Assembly (NCBI GenBank): GCA_021770615.1
Contig: JAETQR010000007.1
Location: 1 to 64,000, forward strand
Length of the DNA stretch: 64,000 nt
Source of the DNA: Lachnospiraceae bacterium
Lineage (GTDB): Bacteria > Bacillota_A > Clostridia > Lachnospirales > Lachnospiraceae
Reading direction: 5' to 3'
The notes below the pieces were generated by a model. That model did no database searches and was not told the origin of the DNA. It saw nothing but the letters and a program-made list of their open reading frames with translations. The position numbers and the translations under genes are program-made. Below are positions 46,876 to 56,589 of this stretch, piece after piece (the stretch's first letter is position 1; each line of letters begins with the position of its first letter).

Positions 46876-48456
46876 TCAATTATCTCCTTTATCTTCTGCT
46901 TTGACAGTGGGTGAAATAATTCTTACAGCCACTTGCCATTCGTTATCTGCACTATAATTATCAGAATCCGAAACAAATCGCAAAACATTGAAACCAGGTT
47001 GCAGGTTTAAAGAAGTAGAATATCCTTCGTAATGGGAATCTATGTTGATCTGATCAAACTGTTCCCCATTGACCGACATCGCCATCATATGTGCATTCCC
47101 ATCATAATTCGAAAAAGAACAGGTAAAGTCACATCGTATAGCGGTGCTTTCATTATTATAGATAAGAAAACTTCCATCATTTTTCATCCAATAAAAGAAA
47201 TTTTCATTACCTTCTTCATATTCTTTATAATACACATTTTCTTTTGGCATAAGCAGAACCGGAGTCCCGGCAGCATTCGCCAGTCTCGATATCACATCAC
47301 CAGATGTGATATTTCCTTCGTCTTCAAAACTTCCATAAGCAATCGTACCGGTATTTTCATACTCCTCTGTGATTTTTTTATAATCATCTTTTTTCTTTGA
47401 TACATAATCCATAACATTATCTTTTGTTACATGGCAACCAAAATCCTGCTGCGTGCCTTCCCCGAATATAAATTTTATTTCTTCATCTGCAATGGCATTC
47501 GAATAATGGTCTGGGTCATAAAAATTATACGGATTCGTATTAATGGGTGACATCGTATCAAAGGCATAATAATCTGTAATATCTGCCAAATGTAATAAAA
47601 AGTCGCAACAATATTCATTTTCACGATATCGCAGTGTATTAAACATCGCTCCCTTAATCACAATCAATTTAACATTATTGCTGTCACATTTATTCTTAAT
47701 CTCTCTAATATAATGTAAATTTTCTTCCATAGCAATCAAATCAGGAGATACGTTTTGTTTTTCTTTATATAAATTTTGTAACCTTTCATCATAATTATTA
47801 AGTATTTTCTCAGAAACATAATCATCAAAACTATGGGACATACTGCCAGAATCTATCTTATAATAATTTACCATCAATTGCCCATCGTCACTCGACGTCC
47901 CCATCCAGTCTAACCTGCCATCGTCTAGTTTATGTATCGTATTTACTCCTAGTTTATCAAATGGTTTCTTAGTTAAAAAACGAAGGGTTTCTAAAAATCG
48001 GTCTACCCAGGATCCATCAACAATGGCTGGAACTTCACAAATCTCTTCTTCCTGATCTGTATGTGAAAAAAGCTCAAATCCGGATAAATGCAAAACAATA
48101 CATTTTGGTGAAGCATTGTCAATCAAGTAGTTAATATATCGATAACTACTATATATGTCATGTGTTGGATAATTACATAAGTATGTGCTATAACCAGTAT
48201 ATTTTTGCATTAAAAAAGTATCAATAACGGCAGAATTGGAACCTCCGACAATATAACAGTCATAATCCGCATCCAGTACATGCTTTGTCATATAATATTG
48301 TGAATAATCTATTGTACCATCATAATCATTTCTCCTGAAATAATTGTAAGGATCTGAGAAATAATTATATAACATCAGTATGATGATCCCAGCTAATATA
48401 ATGCTTGCGGTTAACAATACGAATTTAATATATCGCTTTTTTTCAGTTTTAGACAT
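46876..48456 (-). CDS. SGNH-like O-acyltransferase partner, 526 aa
   Basis: A short cytosolic tail and one membrane helix (about 10-30) lead to an extracellular domain. IVGGSNSAVID (GGSNS, 71-75) holds the nucleophile Ser, and YDPDHYSNA has Asp314 and His317 as the DxxH pair, the layout seen in DltD and related proteins. LHLSGFELF adds a further block. A C-terminal sandwich (about 405-515) follows. It is encoded just upstream of the second MBOAT and probably works with it. RBS GAGGAG is about 9 bases from the ATG. Confidence 0.8.
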   Translation of the reverse strand: MSKTEKKRYIKFVLLTASIILAGIIILMLYNYFSDPYNYFRRNDYDGTIDYSQYYMTKHVLDADYDCYIVGGSNSAVIDTFLMQKYTGYSTYLCNYPTHDIYSSYRYINYLIDNASPKCIVLHLSGFELFSHTDQEEEICEVPAIVDGSWVDRFLETLRFLTKKPFDKLGVNTIHKLDDGRLDWMGTSSDDGQLMVNYYKIDSGSMSHSFDDYVSEKILNNYDERLQNLYKEKQNVSPDLIAMEENLHYIREIKNKCDSNNVKLIVIKGAMFNTLRYRENEYCCDFLLHLADITDYYAFDTMSPINTNPYNFYDPDHYSNAIADEEIKFIFGEGTQQDFGCHVTKDNVMDYVSKKKDDYKKITEEYENTGTIAYGSFEDEGNITSGDVISRLANAAGTPVLLMPKENVYYKEYEEGNENFFYWMKNDGSFLIYNNESTAIRCDFTCSFSNYDGNAHMMAMSVNGEQFDQINIDSHYEGYSTSLNLQPGFNVLRFVSDSDNYSADNEWQVAVRIISPTVKAEDKGDN

Positions 48457-48486
48457 GTAAGTATTCTCTCCTCTTGCAAAATATTT

Positions 48487-51400
48487 TTATTTTTTCACGC
48501 CAACGATCTCCATATCATAACATTGGCCGTTTTTTCTTCCCTTAAACGTGTAGGAGATCTCAAACCCTGCCTCTTCCAAAATACCCGCCAACTCATCCTG
48601 TCCATACAACGCATAATGGACATCTCCCGGATATTCCTGCAAACCATATAAAACTAATCTCAAATCTTCAATGGCATAATCTCCATCATGAAAGTGCATG
48701 ATCATATTTTCCAGGTCAGGAAGAATTAAAACCAAACGTCCACCTTTCACAAGAAGACGGTTCCAATACGGAAGAAGATTGGACACCAGATCGTGCTTTG
48801 TAAAATGTTCGATCAAATGGGAGGCAAAAATCTCATCCACACTGTTATCTTCAAAAGGCATGTCCCTGATGTCTGCCACAACGTCAATGTTATTTATTTC
48901 CCGTTGATCAATATTGATATAATCGTCATAACAGATATGTCCTGCCCCCACATTTAATTTCAGGGGGGACTGCGCAAGTTTATCCTGATTGATGATCCTT
49001 GGTTCAATCTCTGCCCGCTCTCTGCCAGAAATTTCATGATTGCCCATTAATTCAAATAAAATTTCGGAACGGATATCTGTTAACCGTTTATTTATAGTAT
49101 CTATCATTTGGTTTCTCTGATTTTCAACATCATAGTGGATATTTACCTGCAAATCGGCCAAATCTGAAACTATTTTCGAGATCATCCGGGTATTTTCCCC
49201 TATTATATCTCTTGCCACATCTCTTGCCACATCTCTTGCCACATCTCTTGTCTGAACTACCTGTTGTTCAAGCGCTTGCAAACTTTCTCTTGATATATCT
49301 CGTATCATGGCCGTCTGCTGTTCGACCATTTGTCCGATTACGTTCAGCAGGGCATCATTATTTAATAACTGTTCACCATAATATGTTATTTTTTCTGCTT
49401 TAACAGGAAGTAATAATATATCAACAATATAGCGGATGATCCAACCAATGACAGGAATCTTACGAATCACATGATACATGCGCCTGCACAATTCTTTCGA
49501 TCGTACCTGAACTGAATCCCTTCCATAGAAATATCGGAAATACCGGTTTCTCAGACGTATAGCAAAAGCTGGCGAAATACCCTTTAAGAAATGATATATC
49601 TTTTTGGCAAACCGGGTACTTCCTGATGAGTTATCGTCTACCGCCAGAATTTGATCCTGGATACTATAAGAAGTTGCGTTATCCAATAACTTAGTCACGA
49701 CTCTTACCGCTTTTTTTAGATCAATATGCTCCGAATCGGATATCATCTGTGCATATTGCTCTGACATGAACCCGGAAGCATTCGAATTCCCGGAAGCTGT
49801 AAAATCTTCAATTATATTACAATATTCCTCATACAATGCAGAATAGACAGCATCTAAAGAATATATTTTTTCATATTCCGTTCTGGCATTCCGGGCAAGC
49901 TGCATACGCAGCGTTTCGTCATCTAATAACTGCTTAAGTTTCCGCGTTAAGTCTTCTGCGTTATTGGTCTCAAAAAACAGACCGGTTTCCCCGTCTTTGA
50001 TAATATCTTTCATACCGCCTGCATTTGCTGCAACAATGGCATTATTAAAACTCATACCCTCAAGCAATACGATCCCGAACGATTCATATCTGGATGGAGT
50101 ACAGGCAATATCTGCATCCCGGTACCATTTCATTAGTTCTTCTTCACTAACTTCCCCTAAAAACGTAACATGGTTTAATATATCAGGGTTATTCTTATTC
50201 CGGGAGCAAAATTCTTCTTTATATGACTTTCCGGATAGCGTATTTGTCGTTTCTTTTCCTGCAATCACAAATTCAACATTGTTATATTTGGAGTCAGATA
50301 ATATTTGCTCGGCTGCAGAAAGAAGTAAATCCGTTCCCTTTCGATGTTCTAATCTTCCTACGGAATAAATCGTTAATTTATCTTTTTCTTTTTTAGAAGA
50401 GATATATTGTCCGCTTAAATCACGACATCCAAGAGGTGAAATAAAAGCATGGGCATCTTCGCTCATAAACTCTTTACAATTAGCCATTATGGACGTACTT
50501 ATCGCATGAATATAACGATGCTGGCTTAAGCTCGACTCCTCTAGTTTCATTAGTTTATACTCATGTGTATTTTCATCTGAAATGGATGTCAGATCATTTA
50601 ATATACGTTGGGTCGTCATTAAAGTCATTACAGTCGGAAACAATGTCGAACAATTTGACATTCCCGTTTCACATAACCAAACAGGACCGTTGACAATATC
50701 GATCGGCGACTGTGCATGGATTCTCAAAAGTTCAAAATAATTCCGTGCCTGCAACGACAGATTCCAACCTAATGCCATAGACTCAAAAGGCGTATAAAGA
50801 CGACTTACTAAACGATGGACCCAGACACCATTTTCAAAATCAACAGTGTCCTGGACAGAACCTTCTGTAATAACATGAACTTCGTGTCCTTTCGCAGCAA
50901 ATGTTGTCGCCAGGTCAAATGTATATCTGCCAATACCTCCAAAATTATCAGGCGGATATTCCTTACTCAGATAACATATCTTTAAAATCTTTTCTGTTCT
51001 CTTAATAATTTTGAAAGGAATAAATTGTTCCGAAGCAGCCGTTGTAAGTCGACGTGTTTTGGTACCAAGTTGCCCACGCTCAATGCCATCCTTGCAGGCA
51101 TTGGTTACTTCCTGCTGATATACTGACAACTCTTCTTTTGTCATATTACCCTGTGCATAATGATAGTTTCCACCAGCTATTACTTCTGTTTTCCATTGCC
51201 CCAGAGAAGCAAGAAGCCTGTCATCCGCAACACCATTGTTATTCTTTACGGCAAAATAATACTTGTTTTTAACCGTTGAATATGGGTGGAGTACAACTTT
51301 TTTTTCGTTTCTTAAAAAACTTTTCATATACTTGTGATGCACAACTGCGTTATCTACAGGTTTAATTTTGTAACCAGCATCAATAATCCGCATACATACA

Positions 51401-51972
51401 TCTACTTCATCCAGATAGTATTCAAATTCTTCGTCAAATCCTCCAATTTGGACGAGGTATTCTTTGCGAAAGCTGCAGTTCGTTCCCTGCAAATATAGAA
51501 ATTTATCTGCATAGGGAATATTATAATCGGAAAATGGCGGCTGGATCGTATAGTCTGTATCCCCTTTACGGTCACAGGATGAATAATGATATTGCAGCTG
51601 CATGCCTGTATGATCATATACCAATCCCCCAACGCCACCAATCCCGGGATCATCATATCCGTCGATCAGATCGCGGATCCAATTAGGGTCCGCAATCCCA
51701 TCATCGTCAATAAAAGCAACAATATCTCCGGATGCTGCTTCTATACCCAGATTACGGGACACAGAAAGATTTCTTTCCGGACAAGACACAAATTTTAATG
51801 TATTCAGGTATGGCTTTACAACGTCTTCCGTATTATCAGTAGATGGCCCGTTTACAACGATAACTTCAAAATTAGGATCTGTTTGATGATACAAACTCTC
51901 TAATGTTGATTTTAAACTTTCTGCCCTGTTATATGTGTTGATCACAACACTGACTTTCAAACGTTCCGCCAT
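48487..51972 (-). CDS. GT2-GT4-coiled coil-methyltransferase fusion, 1161 aa
   Basis: Four parts are visible. Residues 1-300 are GT2 (SVVINTYNRAESL; FIDDDG at 88-93). Residues 330-720 are GT4 (ICYLSKEYPPDNFGGIGRY; ESFGIVLLE with Glu630 and Glu638). A hydrophobic stretch at 839-857 may anchor the protein. Residues about 870-985 are a predicted coiled coil holding RDVARDVARDVARD (909-922). Residues 1006-1161 are a SAM methyltransferase (LNVGAGHICYDDY; ASHLIEHF). It could add sugars and then methylate the chain end. Its gene directly precedes the SGNH/MBOAT genes and follows the Wzt gene, 6 bases apart, with AAGGAGG upstream. The WbdD/Wzt chain-ending system offers a parallel (inference). Confidence 0.9.
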   Translation of the reverse strand: MAERLKVSVVINTYNRAESLKSTLESLYHQTDPNFEVIVVNGPSTDNTEDVVKPYLNTLKFVSCPERNLSVSRNLGIEAASGDIVAFIDDDGIADPNWIRDLIDGYDDPGIGGVGGLVYDHTGMQLQYHYSSCDRKGDTDYTIQPPFSDYNIPYADKFLYLQGTNCSFRKEYLVQIGGFDEEFEYYLDEVDVCMRIIDAGYKIKPVDNAVVHHKYMKSFLRNEKKVVLHPYSTVKNKYYFAVKNNNGVADDRLLASLGQWKTEVIAGGNYHYAQGNMTKEELSVYQQEVTNACKDGIERGQLGTKTRRLTTAASEQFIPFKIIKRTEKILKICYLSKEYPPDNFGGIGRYTFDLATTFAAKGHEVHVITEGSVQDTVDFENGVWVHRLVSRLYTPFESMALGWNLSLQARNYFELLRIHAQSPIDIVNGPVWLCETGMSNCSTLFPTVMTLMTTQRILNDLTSISDENTHEYKLMKLEESSLSQHRYIHAISTSIMANCKEFMSEDAHAFISPLGCRDLSGQYISSKKEKDKLTIYSVGRLEHRKGTDLLLSAAEQILSDSKYNNVEFVIAGKETTNTLSGKSYKEEFCSRNKNNPDILNHVTFLGEVSEEELMKWYRDADIACTPSRYESFGIVLLEGMSFNNAIVAANAGGMKDIIKDGETGLFFETNNAEDLTRKLKQLLDDETLRMQLARNARTEYEKIYSLDAVYSALYEEYCNIIEDFTASGNSNASGFMSEQYAQMISDSEHIDLKKAVRVVTKLLDNATSYSIQDQILAVDDNSSGSTRFAKKIYHFLKGISPAFAIRLRNRYFRYFYGRDSVQVRSKELCRRMYHVIRKIPVIGWIIRYIVDILLLPVKAEKITYYGEQLLNNDALLNVIGQMVEQQTAMIRDISRESLQALEQQVVQTRDVARDVARDVARDIIGENTRMISKIVSDLADLQVNIHYDVENQRNQMIDTINKRLTDIRSEILFELMGNHEISGRERAEIEPRIINQDKLAQSPLKLNVGAGHICYDDYINIDQREINNIDVVADIRDMPFEDNSVDEIFASHLIEHFTKHDLVSNLLPYWNRLLVKGGRLVLILPDLENMIMHFHDGDYAIEDLRLVLYGLQEYPGDVHYALYGQDELAGILEEAGFEISYTFKGRKNGQCYDMEIVGVKK
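49207..49248 (-). repeat. 12-bp tandem repeat, 3.5 copies, inside the coiled-coil coding region
   Basis: AGAGATGTGGCA is repeated three times followed by AGAGAT, perfectly, coding for Arg-Asp-Val-Ala units (residues 909-922). Because 12 is a multiple of 3, gain or loss of a unit would keep the frame and change coiled-coil length by 4 residues. Confidence 0.95.
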
Positions 51973-51978
51973 GACGCA

Positions 51979-53229
51979 CTAATCCTCCTTATTTATCGAA
52001 TCCCAACCATGTTTAAATGAAATATATCCAACTTCGTTTACTTTACTTGCAACATTAAAATGCATATAATCACGATGAAAATCAATTAAAGCTCCATTTT
52101 GATCTGTTATTGCCACTTGCAGAACATACATTCCTTCTATCAGTGGCAAATTATTGATAATAAATGAAATCATATGGTTTCCAGGCGTAATATCGATTTT
52201 ACTACGGTCTAATTGTGTATTTGTTCCAAAGAGCCGGACACCTTCCATGGTAAGAATGCCGATGCCGATCACGTATTCTTTGCTCTCTTCCACAAAATAA
52301 TCAATATGGATCGCACAATCCGTTTGATTATGAAGTATATGAATGGTATTTCCAACAGAATCTGTGAAATATACATTTGTTATTTCAGCCTCTCGTGTAC
52401 CAATACGGTTTTCTTCAGGCTTTTTTTCAGACTCTTCTTCGGATTCTTCTTTCTCCTCATCCTTATGCCTGCGTTCTATCGCTTCCACTTTTTTTTCAAC
52501 CATATGCTGCATATAAGCATCCACAACTTCTGTGGCAGGACCATCTTTTTCAATGAGGCCGTTGTTGATCCAGATTGCCCGGTCACAAAACCACTCCACA
52601 GTTCCTATGTCATGTGTTACTAACACGATCGTCACACCGGATTCTTTGATCTCCCGCATTTTATCAAAACATTTTGACTGGAAATTCACGTCTCCCACAG
52701 CTAAGATCTCATCAATCAGCAGTATACTCGCATCTACATTGATTGCGACAGAAAAAGCCAAACGCATATACATTCCGGAAGAGTAAGTTCGGACAGGGTT
52801 ATCAATATATTTTTCTAATTCTGAAAACTCAATGATATCATCCAACCTCTCATCAATCTCTTTCTTTGACAGCCCAAAAATAGATGCATTAATGTAAATG
52901 TTTTCGCGGCCACTCATATCAGGATGAAATCCTGCACCAAGTTCCAACAAACTAGATATACGCCCCTTGGATTCGATCGTTCCGCTATCGGGATACATGA
53001 TCCGTGTAAGAAGTTTCAATGTTGTACTTTTCCCGCAGCCATTGTGTCCGATCAGTCCGACGACCTCTCCCTCTTTTACTTCAAAACTAATTCCCCTTAA
53101 TACCTGACGTTTCTCATGACACCTTCGGTTTTTAAATAGGATTTTCTCTTTTATTGTATTTCCTTTATCCAAATATATTTTAAAACTTTTGGTTATATTG
53201 TTAACCTCGATCGCATTTCCTTCTCTCAT
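51979..53229 (-). CDS. Polysaccharide ABC exporter ATPase with C-terminal domain (Wzt-like), 416 aa
   Basis: ATP-binding domain residues 1-240: Walker A GHNGCGKST (61-69), signature YSSGM (149-153), Walker B ILLIDE (169-174), switch His206. A charged acidic linker (about 254-274) leads to a beta-sandwich domain (277-416; WFCDRAIWINNG precedes it). In Wzt of E. coli O9a such a domain recognises the capped end of the O-polysaccharide before export. TagH has a different C-terminal part. Here a methyltransferase gene lies directly downstream. It pairs with the permease gene, whose stop it overlaps by one base. Confidence 0.92.
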   Translation of the reverse strand: MREGNAIEVNNITKSFKIYLDKGNTIKEKILFKNRRCHEKRQVLRGISFEVKEGEVVGLIGHNGCGKSTTLKLLTRIMYPDSGTIESKGRISSLLELGAGFHPDMSGRENIYINASIFGLSKKEIDERLDDIIEFSELEKYIDNPVRTYSSGMYMRLAFSVAINVDASILLIDEILAVGDVNFQSKCFDKMREIKESGVTIVLVTHDIGTVEWFCDRAIWINNGLIEKDGPATEVVDAYMQHMVEKKVEAIERRHKDEEKEESEEESEKKPEENRIGTREAEITNVYFTDSVGNTIHILHNQTDCAIHIDYFVEESKEYVIGIGILTMEGVRLFGTNTQLDRSKIDITPGNHMISFIINNLPLIEGMYVLQVAITDQNGALIDFHRDYMHFNVASKVNEVGYISFKHGWDSINKED

Positions 53230-54005
53230 TACATTTCCTCCGCAAAATGCTGCTTTAACTTACCGAAGATAACTCTTCCTATTATCAGCAAAACGATACT
53301 AAAAACAAACCCCTGTAATAAAGTTTTTAGTTCCGGTGGCTGTTTATAATATAAGATGTCACGGTAAGCTACAATAATGGGAGTCATAGGGTTTAAATTG
53401 AATATCGGAATTACCTGTTCAGGAACCATATCAACAGAATACATGATCGGAGTCAAAAACTGCCATGCCATAGTAATAATTCCTAATATGTGTTCCATAT
53501 CCCGGAGGTATACAGTAACTGACGAGGTAATCATTGTAATACTTAACGCCAGCAGATATTCTGCCAGGATCACAACAGGAAGATATAACAGTGAATATAA
53601 ACTAACTCCTTTTCCGGATATAAATAACACTACAAAAACAACGATAAAACTTAATAGCATATTTACTAATTGGCAGGTAACATGAGCGATTGGCAATACC
53701 TCTCTGGGAAAATATATTTTCTTAACCATTTCCTTTTGTGTAATAATACAGCTTGCACCTCCGGATACAGAAGAACTAAAAAACATCCATGGTATTAAAG
53801 CAACAAAAAGAAACAAATAATAATCTTTAATCCCAGCCCTCATAATAGTGGAAAAAACAAACGTGTACACTACTAATTGTAAAAGCGGATTTAAAAAAGT
53901 CCACGCAAAACCTAAGGCAGACCCTTTATACCGGCCTCGCAGATCTCTTTGGATCAAACTACCGATCATTGTTCGATATTCGTAAATTTCCTTTATGCTA
54001 TTCAT
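53229..54005 (-). CDS. Polysaccharide ABC exporter permease (Wzm/TagG-like), 258 aa
   Basis: An ABC-2 type permease with six membrane spans. RDLRGRYKGSALGFAWTFLN near the N-terminus is the coupling-helix pattern of Wzm/TagG/KpsM, and LTPIMYSVDMVPE is the loop typical of polysaccharide exporters. It forms the channel through which the finished polymer crosses the membrane. It is the first gene after its own promoter. Confidence 0.93.
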   Translation of the reverse strand: MNSIKEIYEYRTMIGSLIQRDLRGRYKGSALGFAWTFLNPLLQLVVYTFVFSTIMRAGIKDYYLFLFVALIPWMFFSSSVSGGASCIITQKEMVKKIYFPREVLPIAHVTCQLVNMLLSFIVVFVVLFISGKGVSLYSLLYLPVVILAEYLLALSITMITSSVTVYLRDMEHILGIITMAWQFLTPIMYSVDMVPEQVIPIFNLNPMTPIIVAYRDILYYKQPPELKTLLQGFVFSIVLLIIGRVIFGKLKQHFAEEM

Positions 54006-54072
54006 GTAATATTCCTCTCAGAATTCTAATTAAGAATCATGCAACATCATTCACAAATCGTCATCTTTCAAT

Positions 54073-54101
54073 ATTCTATAACATTATTCCCGTTCTTGCA
54101 A
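54073..54101 (-). promoter_or_regulatory. Promoter before the ABC exporter genes
   Basis: TTGCAA (54096-54101) and TAGAAT (54073-54078) are separated by 17 bases on the minus strand; transcription would begin about 60 bases before the permease ATG. The sequence lies in the 136-base gap after the GT4 gene. Confidence 0.5.
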
Positions 54102-54141
54102 GAAAAATCTGATGTTCTAATAAGACGATTGGATGATTCCT

Positions 54142-55323
54142 TTATTTCTTCATGTCCTCTTGTGTACTGTCTAATCTCTCATACACCTTCCACAGCATCT
54201 GCACCGCATTCTCCCACGAATACTTCTCCACATGTTTTCGTCCACGTTCCCTTAACTGCTGACATAACGATTCATCATCACACAGTTCTTCCATTCTCGC
54301 TGCCATCTCCTCCAGATCATACGGATTTACCTGAACCGCTGCCTCTCCCGTCACTTCTGCCAAAGAAGAGTTATTTGAAGTCAACACGGGCGTTCCGCAC
54401 GCCATTGCCTCCAAAGGCGGCATTCCAAACCCCTCATAAAAAGACGGAAAGCAAAACACAGAGGCGCCATTCATCAATGGTGCTTTGTCTTCTTCGTCAA
54501 CATAACCTGTAAATATCACATATTCCTTTAAACAAATTTCCTCTGCGGCATGAAAAATCCCATCATACATCCAACCTTTGCCGCCAGCAAGTACAAGTTT
54601 GGGGATATCCTTTCCCTTTTTCCTTCTTTTATCATAGAATTTTCTATATGCCCGAAGCAGTCCACTCAAATTTTTACGAGGTTCCAAAGTGCCCAGATAT
54701 AAAAAATATTTCCCTTCAATACTATACTTTTTTTTCACACACTCTATTTGCTCTCTGCTATATTTCATATGATATTGAGTCGTATCTACACCACATGGCA
54801 CTACATAGACCTCTTCCGGCGCAACCTTATAATATTTTATGATTTCCTGTTTGGTAAACTCTGAATCTGCCACAATGGCATCCGCCCTTTTTATTGAACG
54901 CTTAAGATTCCTCTTAAGCATAACCATCGTCCGCCCCCTCACCGTCTCTGGATACTCACGAAATGCCAGATCATGGATCGTTACCACTTTCTTTCCTTTT
55001 ACCCCAAGAGGAATGACATAATTACAAAAATGCGTTATGTCCCGTCTCTCTCTAAAAAATAGCACATATGGCAGTTCCACCACAAGGGAAAGGAGTTTAA
55101 ACACCCTCTCGGAAATCCAACCGCACTCACTAATTTTAATATTTTCCCCATAATGCCGGATACACTGCCTTTTCTTTTTCTCCTCACCAAAGGTAAAAAT
55201 ATCCGCCATATACTCCTGTTCCGGATGCCCTTTCAGAATTCCCCGGAGCAAACCATCCTCATAATACCCGATTCCCGTTTTCCTGTCACTTAACAAAGGT
55301 TGTCCATAAAAAGCTATCTTCAA
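54142..55323 (-). CDS. GT4 glycosyltransferase, 393 aa
   Basis: A GT-B family-4 enzyme: KIAFYGQPLLSDRKTGIGYY at the N-terminus, GTLEPRKNLSGLLRAY and the donor-binding block SFYEGFGMPPLEAMACGTPV with the E-x7-E pair. This layout is common in mannosyl- and rhamnosyltransferases. It should extend the cytosolic polymer using a nucleotide sugar, perhaps GDP-linked. It shares a 4-base overlap with the upstream GT4 gene, so the two act together. Confidence 0.9.
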   Translation of the reverse strand: MKIAFYGQPLLSDRKTGIGYYEDGLLRGILKGHPEQEYMADIFTFGEEKKKRQCIRHYGENIKISECGWISERVFKLLSLVVELPYVLFFRERRDITHFCNYVIPLGVKGKKVVTIHDLAFREYPETVRGRTMVMLKRNLKRSIKRADAIVADSEFTKQEIIKYYKVAPEEVYVVPCGVDTTQYHMKYSREQIECVKKKYSIEGKYFLYLGTLEPRKNLSGLLRAYRKFYDKRRKKGKDIPKLVLAGGKGWMYDGIFHAAEEICLKEYVIFTGYVDEEDKAPLMNGASVFCFPSFYEGFGMPPLEAMACGTPVLTSNNSSLAEVTGEAAVQVNPYDLEEMAARMEELCDDESLCQQLRERGRKHVEKYSWENAVQMLWKVYERLDSTQEDMKK

Positions 55324-56480
55324 TTCTCATCGTTCCCTTCCGCCAATTCCCCGTATAATCTTTTTACATTTTCCAGCATCGTATCCATCCGGTACAACTT
55401 TTTCATCCGGTCTCTTGCTCTCTTTCCCATTTCTTTTCTCTCCTGTGGATGTTCCGCCAAATACAGCATCGCATCCGCCAGTTCATCCACGTCTCCCGGC
55501 ATCACAGTCAGCCCTGTCACACCGTCAACACTTACATATGGTACTCCGCTCGGAAGTTTTGTATTGATCACTGGTTTGCCGAATGCCATTGCTTCGATCT
55601 GAACCAGACCAAATGCTTCACTCCGTGCAATCGATGGGAGAACAAAAATATCACATGCCTGAAAATATTCAATCAGTTCCTCATCCCCCACATTACTATG
55701 AAAAAAAACATTTTCCCGAAAATCATATTTCTTCATCAAATCTCTAAGTTCTTCTTCCATAGGGCCGCTCCCTACCAGATTGAGGCGGATTTCCGGATTT
55801 TGGGCTGCTGCCTTCGCAAATGCCTCTAGTAACACGCGACACCCTTTATAATACACAAACCTCCCAACAAACAAAAAATGTACTTCCCTTTTATAAACTT
55901 CCCCCATTTTTTTCTCAAAGCATAAATTTGCTTTTTCTTCAATCCGTTTTTCCACCCCATATGGAATGACAACACATTTTTCTCTGTATGGCTCTAGATA
56001 AAGAGAACCTTCAATATGTCCCTGCGTTGCCACAACGATCGCATCCGCCCGACGCAGCAACCAATTCATCAGCGGGCGGTACAATTTCATCATCTTCTTC
56101 TGACGTACAATATCACTGTGCCACCACAGCACAACCCTCCCTCGATACCCGGACAATAAACATGCCAAATCCCCAAGCGGAAACGGAAAATGTATTTGCA
56201 CAATATCTCTGTCCCTGGACATTTTCCGAAATTTCCATAAAAAAGAAACGGATAAAGGAAGTGAGGAGACCACCCCCAGGCTTCCAGCCCGGTGTACCTC
56301 CACACCATTCACATTCTCCGTAACAGATTTTCCCTTTTGACGGCATACTAACACCTTTGTGTCTGTATCTTCTGACAAACCCTCTGCCAGTTGTTGAACT
56401 ACCCGTTCAATCCCGCCAGTCACCGGATAATATAATTTATTGATCTGCAATATCCGCAGTTTTTTCTTCGTATCCTGCAC
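55320..56480 (-). CDS. GT4 glycosyltransferase, 386 aa
   Basis: Second GT-B family-4 enzyme: LQINKLYYPVTGGIERVVQ, FLFVGRFVYYKGCRVLLEAF and SIARSEAFGLVQIEAMAFGK with the E-x7-E motif. Residues and length are typical for cytosolic exopolysaccharide or O-antigen transferases. GTG start with AAGGA about 10 bases before it. Donor sugar unknown. Confidence 0.9.
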   Translation of the reverse strand: MQDTKKKLRILQINKLYYPVTGGIERVVQQLAEGLSEDTDTKVLVCRQKGKSVTENVNGVEVHRAGSLGVVSSLPLSVSFLWKFRKMSRDRDIVQIHFPFPLGDLACLLSGYRGRVVLWWHSDIVRQKKMMKLYRPLMNWLLRRADAIVVATQGHIEGSLYLEPYREKCVVIPYGVEKRIEEKANLCFEKKMGEVYKREVHFLFVGRFVYYKGCRVLLEAFAKAAAQNPEIRLNLVGSGPMEEELRDLMKKYDFRENVFFHSNVGDEELIEYFQACDIFVLPSIARSEAFGLVQIEAMAFGKPVINTKLPSGVPYVSVDGVTGLTVMPGDVDELADAMLYLAEHPQERKEMGKRARDRMKKLYRMDTMLENVKRLYGELAEGNDEN

Positions 56481-56521
56481 TTTTCATCAATCCTTATCCT
56501 TCAAACTGCCACGCATTTAAA

Positions 56522-56550
56522 ATTATACTTCAATCACAGCGGTTAATCAA
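56522..56550 (-). promoter_or_regulatory. Promoter before the two GT4 genes
   Basis: TTGATT (56545-56550) and TATAAT (56522-56527) are 17 bases apart on the minus strand. Transcription would begin about 35 bases before the GTG start at 56480. Confidence 0.6.
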
Positions 56551-56589
56551 GCACAAATAAACCATCTTCGTCAGTGTCTGGCTGCCATC

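Noticed and set aside
49207..49248. CRISPR or intergenic repeat
   Set aside because: The repeat is 12 bases, contiguous, and fully inside an open reading frame.
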